This document shows, piece after piece, positions 4,432-5,687 of a stretch of 5,687 nucleotides of DNA. The notes below the pieces were generated by a model. The model did not search any database, was not told the DNA's origin, and worked only from the letters and a program-made list of their open reading frames with translations. The DNA is taken from positions 1 through 5,687 of the forward strand of contig JAHIPE010000267.1 of the NCBI GenBank assembly GCA_018894655.1, given 5' to 3'. Position 1 is the stretch's first letter. Every line of letters begins with the position of its first letter. Both the position numbers and the translations under genes were made by a program. The stretch comes from Actinomycetota bacterium (GTDB taxonomy: Bacteria > Actinomycetota > Geothermincolia > Fen-727 > Anoxymicrobiaceae).

Positions 4432-5307
4432 GTGTTGGACAAGAGAAACTCCGAGGAGATCGATATTCCGGCCGAGCCGGTACGCCAGCTAAACGCCGGT
4501 CCGCCCGCGCCCCCGCCGTTCCTGTCCCCGGCGAAAGAAGGCGGGGCCGCCCGCAGGTGGTGGCATGGTCTCACCAAGCAAAGTAAGATTGGTGTTCTCA
4601 TGACTATCGGCGCCTTTATCGCCGTCGTCTCCGTCTCCTGGATAGCGTCCGCCGCGGCAAACGGCGGGGCGAACAGGGCCGCTCTAGTGGATGGGGCGAA
4701 GGACCTGACACCAATAGCCACCACCTCCCGTTTCACGGAAATCGTCTACATGCTGGGGTTCTCGGCTCTCGCGCTCAGGTTGGAAGAAACCGCAAGCAAC
4801 GCCTCCGGGACGACCTTGGAGCTTCTAACCGAGATGCCTTACCTGTCACGTGCAACCGGCGGGAAGGATATCCGTTCCCGCTCCCGGCAGGTGACCTCGC
4901 TCCCCCTGGCGGGGGCCGGCCGAGCCTCCGGCACCGGTGAAACCCGAGAGTCCGCCGGAGAAGATACCGTGAACGGTGGCGCGGAGCTCATACGTAACGG
5001 CAACCGAATAGCAGAACAGTATGTACCCCTGTATCAAGCGTACCAGGGCGAGGTCACGGCAATCTGTGAGATCGTGAAAAAGGTGGACCCCCCCGAGGAG
5101 TTCAAGGCATCTTATGACCTTCTGCTGGAAGCCTGCGTCACCCTGTCACGGGCGATATCGGAGAGCATCCAGGGACTGGAGCTTCTCCGTGACACCAGCC
5201 GCGAGAAGGTGCTCCGGTCGGACCGGGCAGTCCAGGAGTCCTCCCGGCTTATATACGAAGGAACCGAGTACCTGAACCAGGCGGTTGCCCTTCTCCCGCT
5301 CCAGTAG
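4432..5307 (+). CDS. Single-pass membrane protein with helical extracytoplasmic domain, function unknown
   Basis: The protein has 291 residues. Residues 1-50 are polar, with a Pro-rich patch (24-29, PPAPPP) and basic residues at 41-52. A single membrane helix follows at about 53-75, so by the positive-inside rule the N-terminus is cytoplasmic and the rest lies outside. Residues 80-140 are mostly helical; 141-185 are low in complexity (Gly, Ser, Arg, Thr); 186-291 look like a bundle of long amphipathic helices. A D-P-P-E-E-F turn at 219-224 is a theme I associate with uncharacterised envelope proteins. GTG at 4432 is chosen because GGGAG lies 8 nt upstream and an in-frame TGA (4426-4428) bars an earlier start; TTG 4435 is possible. 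It is a single-gene unit: a promoter region stands before it and a hairpin just after. I do not recognise a named family and see no catalytic motif. Confidence 0.8.
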   Translation: MLDKRNSEEIDIPAEPVRQLNAGPPAPPPFLSPAKEGGAARRWWHGLTKQSKIGVLMTIGAFIAVVSVSWIASAAANGGANRAALVDGAKDLTPIATTSRFTEIVYMLGFSALALRLEETASNASGTTLELLTEMPYLSRATGGKDIRSRSRQVTSLPLAGAGRASGTGETRESAGEDTVNGGAELIRNGNRIAEQYVPLYQAYQGEVTAICEIVKKVDPPEEFKASYDLLLEACVTLSRAISESIQGLELLRDTSREKVLRSDRAVQESSRLIYEGTEYLNQAVALLPLQ

Positions 5308-5312
5308 AACCA

Positions 5313-5327
5313 CCCTCAACTTGAGGG
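5313..5327 (+). terminator. Short hairpin just after the membrane-protein gene
   Basis: CCCTCA (5313-5318) and TGAGGG (5322-5327) pair with an ACT loop, starting 6 nt after the TAG stop. No T tract follows, so it is a weak candidate. The remaining spacer to 5479 shows no gene; a small direct repeat AAGTCA-AAGTCA lies near 5339-5349. Confidence 0.35.
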
Positions 5328-5479
5328 GCGCCTATAAAAGTCAAAGTCAACTCTCCGTGGTCTCCGTCTCGTCCTGTCCAACCGGTACGATGCCATCCGG
5401 CCTTTACCCGGAACGGACCCTGTTGTCCTCCTCGATTATGCCCCAAGACAGCCCCTGCAAGCAAAATAACCAGGGACAA

Positions 5480-5493
5480 CCACCCCCGGGTGG
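5480..5493 (-). terminator. Hairpin directly after the right-edge gene
   Basis: CCACCC (5480-5485) and GGGTGG (5488-5493) are exact inverted repeats that abut the stop codon of the minus-strand gene. Read on the minus strand, the stem is followed by TTGTCCCTGGTTATTTT, a moderately T-rich run. This fits an intrinsic terminator with an imperfect tail. Confidence 0.45.
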
Positions 5494-5687
5494 CTACCTT
5501 CTCAAACCGAGTTCCCGGCCGATAATCTGGGTGACAAACCGCTCATCGAACGTCTCGCTGCCAACCAGTTTGCGGACGCGCTCAAATGTTTCGGGCTTGC
5601 AATCGGCGTTCTCGGCGGCTTTCATGGTGTGGTTGTAGGCCGCCCACACGTCCATGCCGGTGATGTCGTAGCCGTACCCCCTAACCA
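5494..5687 (-). CDS. 3' end of an unidentified gene (C-terminal 63 residues)
   Basis: The minus strand is open from the right edge to a TAG at 5494-5496, giving 63 residues with strong third-position G/C bias typical of a real gene here. The visible part reads Y-G-Y-D-I-T-G-M-D-V-W near its start and ends F-V-T-Q-I-I-G-R-E-L-G-L-R-R. It is soluble and mixed in charge, with probable helices and no membrane segment. The start and most of the gene lie outside the window. I cannot assign a family from this fragment. A terminator-like hairpin follows at once. Confidence 0.75.
   Translation of the reverse strand, partial: VRGYGYDITGMDVWAAYNHTMKAAENADCKPETFERVRKLVGSETFDERFVTQIIGRELGLRR

Noticed and set aside
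4425..4586. ATG-started 53-codon frame overlapping the start of the membrane-protein gene
   Set aside because: The ribosome binding site is only 1 nt from this ATG, and the Arg-rich product looks like a frame shadow of the 4432 gene.
5249..5638. Open frames on both strands in the 5308-5493 spacer
   Set aside because: They overlap the ends of better-supported genes, lack ribosome binding sites and show no codon bias.

Overview
The window looks like a piece of bacterial chromosome with fairly high GC. Genes sit on both strands and start at ATG, GTG or TTG behind clear Shine-Dalgarno sites. Promoters are of the TATAAT type, and one gene encodes a lipobox-bearing lipoprotein. No gene fixes the taxonomy. 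A deep-branching, high-GC, Gram-positive-like lineage (Actinomycetota-like) or a related anaerobe would fit, but this is a weak inference. No rRNA, tRNA, CRISPR array or insertion sequence was seen.

Layout. Bases 1-411 hold no convincing gene. They are AT-richer and contain a minus-strand extended -10 promoter (248-256) that would drive a transcript with at least 240 nt of leader off the left edge. That leader contains several small and partly alternative stems. Next come a minus-strand lipoprotein with a CopC/Ig-like domain (412-891), a divergent promoter region, and a full-length plus-strand ADP-forming acyl-CoA synthetase alpha-type protein (1127-2542). A pair of hairpins separates this from a convergent BKACE/3-keto-5-aminohexanoate cleavage-type enzyme (2609-3574, minus).

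Bases 3740-4278 look like a decayed junction. The 5' part of a plus-strand gene with G-x-x-A-x pentad repeats runs head-on into the 5' half of a minus-strand alpha/beta hydrolase. Both lose their 3' ends at about 3934-3945, and the hydrolase also has an in-frame TGA. Then follow a promoter region, a single-pass membrane protein of unknown function with a helical outer domain (4432-5307), and the 3' end of an unidentified minus-strand gene (5494-5687).

How the genes may work together. BKACE enzymes cleave a beta-keto acid with acetyl-CoA to give acetoacetate and an acyl-CoA. ADP-forming acyl-CoA synthetases turn an acyl-CoA plus ADP and phosphate into the free acid plus ATP. Their adjacency suggests a short catabolic route with substrate-level ATP recovery. 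They are convergent rather than in one operon, and no ATP-grasp beta subunit is visible, so the link is a hypothesis. The remaining genes are cell-envelope proteins or remnants with no evident connection.
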